Of a DNA stretch of 9,506 bases, positions 6,726 through 9,506 are shown piece after piece (the stretch's first letter is position 1; every line of letters begins with the position of its first letter). The stretch covers positions 1 to 9,506 of the forward strand of contig JABDLQ010000412.1 of the NCBI GenBank assembly GCA_013002925.1, written 5' to 3'. Source of the DNA: Gammaproteobacteria bacterium (GTDB lineage Bacteria; Pseudomonadota; Gammaproteobacteria; Steroidobacterales; SZUA-146). The position numbers and the translations under genes are program-made. Below the pieces are notes generated by a model that was given only the letters and a program-made list of their open reading frames with translations, had not been told where the DNA came from and made no database searches.

Positions 6726-6755
6726 CAGGGCGACTGCGGTAACCAGTCTGCCCTG
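6726..6755 (+). other. Strong hairpin in the nudJ-mnmA gap
   Basis: Arms 6726-6736 (CAGGGCGACTG) and 6744-6755 (CAGTCTGCCCTG) pair over 11 bp with a single bulged T at 6749 and a 7-nt loop. It lies 21 nt after the nudJ stop and 28 nt before the mnmA start. No U tract follows, so it is not a standard intrinsic terminator. It may be an mRNA processing or stability element or a leader structure controlling mnmA. Confidence 0.6.
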
Positions 6756-6783
6756 TCTCTCGTGATCTGGTATTTTATCGCCC

Positions 6784-7860
6784 ATGACATCACCCAAAGT
6801 TATTGTAGGAATGTCCGGCGGCGTGGATTCGTCGGTCGCAGCTTTGTTGCTACAGCAACAAGGATACGCCGTGGAAGGGCTTTTCATGGTGAACTGGCAG
6901 GAGGATGAGGAGGCCTACTGCAGCGCCGCTGATGACCTGCAGGATGCGCGCAGGGTCTGCGATGTACTCGGTATACCGCTGCACCAGGTGGACTTTTCCG
7001 CGCAATACCGTGCGCAGGTGTTCGACTATTTTCTAGCAGAATACCGCGCAGGGCGTACGCCCAATCCGGATGTTCTGTGTAACCGTGAAATAAAATTCGG
7101 CACCTTTTATGACTATGCCCGTCGTCTGGATGCCGGTTATATCGCCACTGGCCATTACGCGCGTGTAGAGGTCAGCAAGACACAGGTGCAGCTGTTGCGC
7201 GGCCGGGATACGGCCAAGGATCAAAGCTATTTTTTACACCAGGCGCCGAGTGATGCGTTGCGCAGAACATTGTTCCCGCTGGGTCAGTTGACAAAAAATG
7301 AAGTACGCAATATGGCATTCGAGCATGGGTTGCATAATCATGCCCGGCGCGACAGCACGGGCATCTGTTTTATAGGAGAACGCCCGTTCAAGGAGTTTTT
7401 GTCGCGTTACCTGCCCGCCCAGCCCGGCGATATCGTGACTGATGACGACACGGTAGTGGGCCGCCACGACGGGCTCATGTTCCACACCCTTGGACAGCGC
7501 CAGGGCCTTGGAGTCGGTGGACTGCAAGGTTACCCGGACGGACCCTGGTACGTGGTTCACAAGGATATTCCAGGCAACCGGCTCATCATTGGCCAGGACG
7601 GTAATCACCCGCTGTTATTAAGCCGCCGGGTAGTTACCGGACCGGTCCACTGGGTCAATCAACCCGGGGCGGGCCGGCTGCAGATCAAGATTCGCTATCG
7701 CCAGAAGGATCAGGATGGCGTGCTCACCATCACACCGGAAGGCGGCGACATCCAGTTTGACTCACCCCAGCGCGCGGTGGCGCCAGGCCAGTTTGCCGTG
7801 TTTTATGACGGTGAGCAGTGCCTCGGTGGCGCAGTGATCGAGTCATATCACTCGCAGTGA
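6784..7860 (+). CDS. mnmA: tRNA-uridine 2-sulfurtransferase MnmA
   Basis: A 358-residue cytoplasmic enzyme that thiolates U34 of tRNA-Lys, -Glu and -Gln to 2-thiouridine, using ATP to adenylate the base and sulfur relayed from IscS through Tus proteins in enterobacteria. The PP-loop SGGVDSS is at residues 11-17. The two catalytic cysteines are Cys99 (NPDVLCNREIKF) and Cys195 (DSTGICFIGER), equivalent to E. coli Cys102 and Cys199. TGHYAR, HTLGQRQGLGVGG and the C-terminal beta-barrel with CLGGAVIE are all present, and length matches the family (E. coli 368). The ATG at 6784 is the only reasonable start: an in-frame stop lies about 20 nt upstream. It has no strong Shine-Dalgarno site. Together with nudJ it forms a probable operon with a 79-bp gap holding a hairpin. 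hflD and purB, which follow mnmA in E. coli, are absent here. Confidence 0.98.
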   Translation: MTSPKVIVGMSGGVDSSVAALLLQQQGYAVEGLFMVNWQEDEEAYCSAADDLQDARRVCDVLGIPLHQVDFSAQYRAQVFDYFLAEYRAGRTPNPDVLCNREIKFGTFYDYARRLDAGYIATGHYARVEVSKTQVQLLRGRDTAKDQSYFLHQAPSDALRRTLFPLGQLTKNEVRNMAFEHGLHNHARRDSTGICFIGERPFKEFLSRYLPAQPGDIVTDDDTVVGRHDGLMFHTLGQRQGLGVGGLQGYPDGPWYVVHKDIPGNRLIIGQDGNHPLLLSRRVVTGPVHWVNQPGAGRLQIKIRYRQKDQDGVLTITPEGGDIQFDSPQRAVAPGQFAVFYDGEQCLGGAVIESYHSQ

Positions 7861-7893
7861 TCCCGGATATTGCTGCTTCGGGCAACTCTTGCG

Positions 7894-7922
7894 GTGACCG
7901 CCACGGCACAATCCATTATAAT
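7894..7922 (+). promoter_or_regulatory. Predicted sigma-70 promoter of acnA
   Basis: -35 GTGACC (7894-7899, 4 of 6) and a perfect -10 TATAAT (7917-7922) are separated by exactly 17 bp. The predicted start is near 7929, giving a leader of about 80 nt before the acnA start. It lies in the 147-bp mnmA-acnA gap. No clear terminator for mnmA was seen there. Confidence 0.65.
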
Positions 7923-8007
7923 TTGACCGCTCTTACAATCCCTGTACGACACCGCCGTGAGGCTACGCCGTACCGAACTAAATACCTCCACAGCATTGGA
8001 CATGACT

Positions 8008-9506
8008 ATGACCCATTACAAAGAATCCGCACGCTCAACCCTGAGTGTTGGCGGCAACGACTATGAGATTTTCAGACTTGACAGCATTCCGGGTGTCGAT
8101 CTGGGCCGGTTACCCTACTCGCTCAAAATACTTCTGGAAAACCTGCTGCGGTTCGAAGATGGTGTGGATATAACCAAAGACGATATTGATGCACTGGTCA
8201 ACTGGGATGCCAAAGCGGCTCCCAGCCAGGAAATCGCCTTCACCCCCAGTCGCGTGATACTCCAGGATTTTACCGGGGTGCCGGCGGTGGTGGATCTTGC
8301 CGCGATGCGCGATGCCGTGGTGCAACTTGGCGGGAAGGCCAGCGATATCAATCCGCTGTCGCCGGCAGAACTTGTCATCGATCACTCTGTGCAGGTCGAC
8401 AACTTTGGCTCTATCGGGGCGCTGGCCAAAAACAACGCAATAGAATTTTCGCGCAACAGGGAACGTTACTCTTTTTTACGCTGGGGTCAGCAGGCGTTCG
8501 AAAATTTCCGCGTCGTACCGCCAAATACCGGCATTGTGCATCAGGTTAATCTTGAATACCTGAGCCGCGTGGTGTTTGACCAAGTCAACAATGGTACGCG
8601 ACAGGCCTACCCCGATACTTTAGTGGGGACTGATTCGCACACGACGATGATCAACGGTCTTGGCGTACTTGGCTGGGGCGTCGGTGGCATCGAGGCGGAA
8701 GCCGCCATGCTGGGTCAGGCTATCACCATGCTCATTCCTCAGGTGGTCGGTGTAAAACTCACCGGCACATTGCCTGAAGGCGCCACAGCAACGGATCTGG
8801 TCCTGACAGTCACCGAAGCGTTGCGCAACACGGGCGTCGTCGGTAAGTTTGTCGAATTTTTCGGCGACGGTGTCGCCAGCTTGCCGCTGGCAGATCGCGC
8901 GACGCTGGGGAACATGTCACCGGAATTTGGCAGCACCTGCGCGATTTTCCCAATTGATAGCGAAACACTGGCTTATTTGCGTCTGTCCGGTCGCGATGAG
9001 TCGCACATAGAACTGATCGAGCAGTACGCGCGCGAACAGCATCTGTGGCGCAATGATGACAAAGAAGCGGATTATTCAACCGTTGTCAACATCGACCTGG
9101 GCACGATAGAACCCAGCATTGCCGGACCGAAGCGCCCGCAGGACCGTATTCCCTTGCGCAGTGCCAGCTCGAAGTTCGCAAGTTTGATGGAGCCGATCCT
9201 GAAACACCGGACACCGGATGACAAAGGTACCGCCAATGTCGGCGGCAAGTTTGATATCAGCGACGGCGCCGTATTAATCGCGGCCATTACCAGTTGCACC
9301 AACACCTCCAACCCGGCGGTGATGGTTGGTGCCGGCCTGCTGGCACGTAATGCTCATAAACGCGGTTTGACGTCCAGGCCGTGGGTCAAAACCAGCCTGG
9401 CACCCGGATCAAAAGTCGTGACCAATTATCTCGAAAAGGCCGGCCTCGTGGACGATCTGCAGGCACTTGGATTTCACACGGTGGGTTACGGCTGTACAAC
9501 CTGCAT
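8008..9506 (+). CDS. acnA: Aconitate hydratase AcnA (partial, C-terminus beyond right edge)
   Basis: The first ~499 codons of an aconitase that isomerises citrate to isocitrate via cis-aconitate in the TCA and glyoxylate cycles, using a [4Fe-4S] cluster. The sequence follows E. coli AcnA closely: QDFTGVPAVVDLAAMR, VIDHSVQVD, VGTDSHTTMINGLGVLGWGV, GPKRPQDR. All three cluster ligands are inside the window: Cys430 (SCTNTSNP) and Cys496/Cys499 (GYGCTTC), the last only two bases from the edge. The missing part should include the C-terminal swivel domain of an ~890-residue protein. ATG 8008 is preferred because GGA lies 7 nt upstream; an in-frame ATG at 8002 adds two residues but would have only one nucleotide between it and the same GGA. 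The gene is transcribed from its own predicted promoter. Confidence 0.97.
   Translation, partial: MTHYKESARSTLSVGGNDYEIFRLDSIPGVDLGRLPYSLKILLENLLRFEDGVDITKDDIDALVNWDAKAAPSQEIAFTPSRVILQDFTGVPAVVDLAAMRDAVVQLGGKASDINPLSPAELVIDHSVQVDNFGSIGALAKNNAIEFSRNRERYSFLRWGQQAFENFRVVPPNTGIVHQVNLEYLSRVVFDQVNNGTRQAYPDTLVGTDSHTTMINGLGVLGWGVGGIEAEAAMLGQAITMLIPQVVGVKLTGTLPEGATATDLVLTVTEALRNTGVVGKFVEFFGDGVASLPLADRATLGNMSPEFGSTCAIFPIDSETLAYLRLSGRDESHIELIEQYAREQHLWRNDDKEADYSTVVNIDLGTIEPSIAGPKRPQDRIPLRSASSKFASLMEPILKHRTPDDKGTANVGGKFDISDGAVLIAAITSCTNTSNPAVMVGAGLLARNAHKRGLTSRPWVKTSLAPGSKVVTNYLEKAGLVDDLQALGFHTVGYGCTTC

Noticed and set aside
7234..7608. Minus-strand open frame of 124 codons opposite mnmA
   Set aside because: Shadow of the mnmA reading frame, which is full-length with all catalytic residues.
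7861..7884. CCCG...CGGG pairing just after the mnmA stop
   Set aside because: Four-base stem with a long loop and no U tract; not a credible terminator.
7818..8066. Plus-strand open frame of 82 codons bridging mnmA and acnA
   Set aside because: Overlaps the end of mnmA and the start of acnA in another frame and covers the acnA promoter; no ribosome-binding site or family resemblance.
1..9506. tRNA/rRNA genes, CRISPR arrays, insertion sequences and phage attachment sites
   Set aside because: No cloverleaf-like sequences, regular repeat-spacer pattern, transposase-like frames or terminal inverted repeats were seen on either strand.

Overview
The window looks like a chromosomal segment of a gammaproteobacterium. 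The main evidence is a NudJ-type Nudix gene directly followed by mnmA, the same order as ymfB(nudJ)-mnmA in Escherichia coli, plus an AcnA-type aconitase very close to enterobacterial AcnA and a near-consensus CRP-type operator. I cannot name a genus.

The left two thirds (1-6017) are all read from the minus strand and encode cell-envelope proteins. In transcription order they are: (i) a 439-residue outer-membrane protein with a signal peptide, an N-terminal TPR-like helical part and a C-terminal beta-barrel, resembling Slam/DUF560 (type XI secretion) proteins (6017-4698); (ii) a 512-residue exported FecR-domain protein with an acidic/Ala-rich linker and a beta-rich, Gly/Asp/Asn-rich C-terminus that may be a TbpB-like cargo barrel (4569-3031), followed by a strong intrinsic terminator (2981-3011); (iii) a very large putative lipoprotein (2837 to beyond the left edge). 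This last protein carries a carboxypeptidase-regulatory-like domain, an HYR domain, cadherin/putative-Ig repeats, a thrombospondin-3-like calcium-binding block and the start of a beta-helix. The long minus-strand frame of (iii) has no stop and runs out of the window.

The right third (6201-9506) is read from the plus strand and is housekeeping: nudJ, mnmA (tRNA 2-thiouridylase) and the first ~500 codons of acnA, cut just after the last two iron-sulfur-cluster cysteines. acnA has its own recognisable sigma-70 promoter.

The envelope and housekeeping blocks diverge from a 183-bp intergenic region (6018-6200). It holds a perfect TGTGA-N6-TCACA CRP/Vfr-type site (6161-6176), placed about 41 bp upstream of the start predicted from a TATGAT -10 element reading toward the Slam-like gene. 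This is class II activator geometry. The most interesting hypothesis is that the Slam-like barrel exports its neighbour, the FecR-barrel fusion, to the cell surface under cAMP-CRP-type control, with the large lipoprotein as a possible further surface component. The gene structures are read directly; the export partnership is inference.
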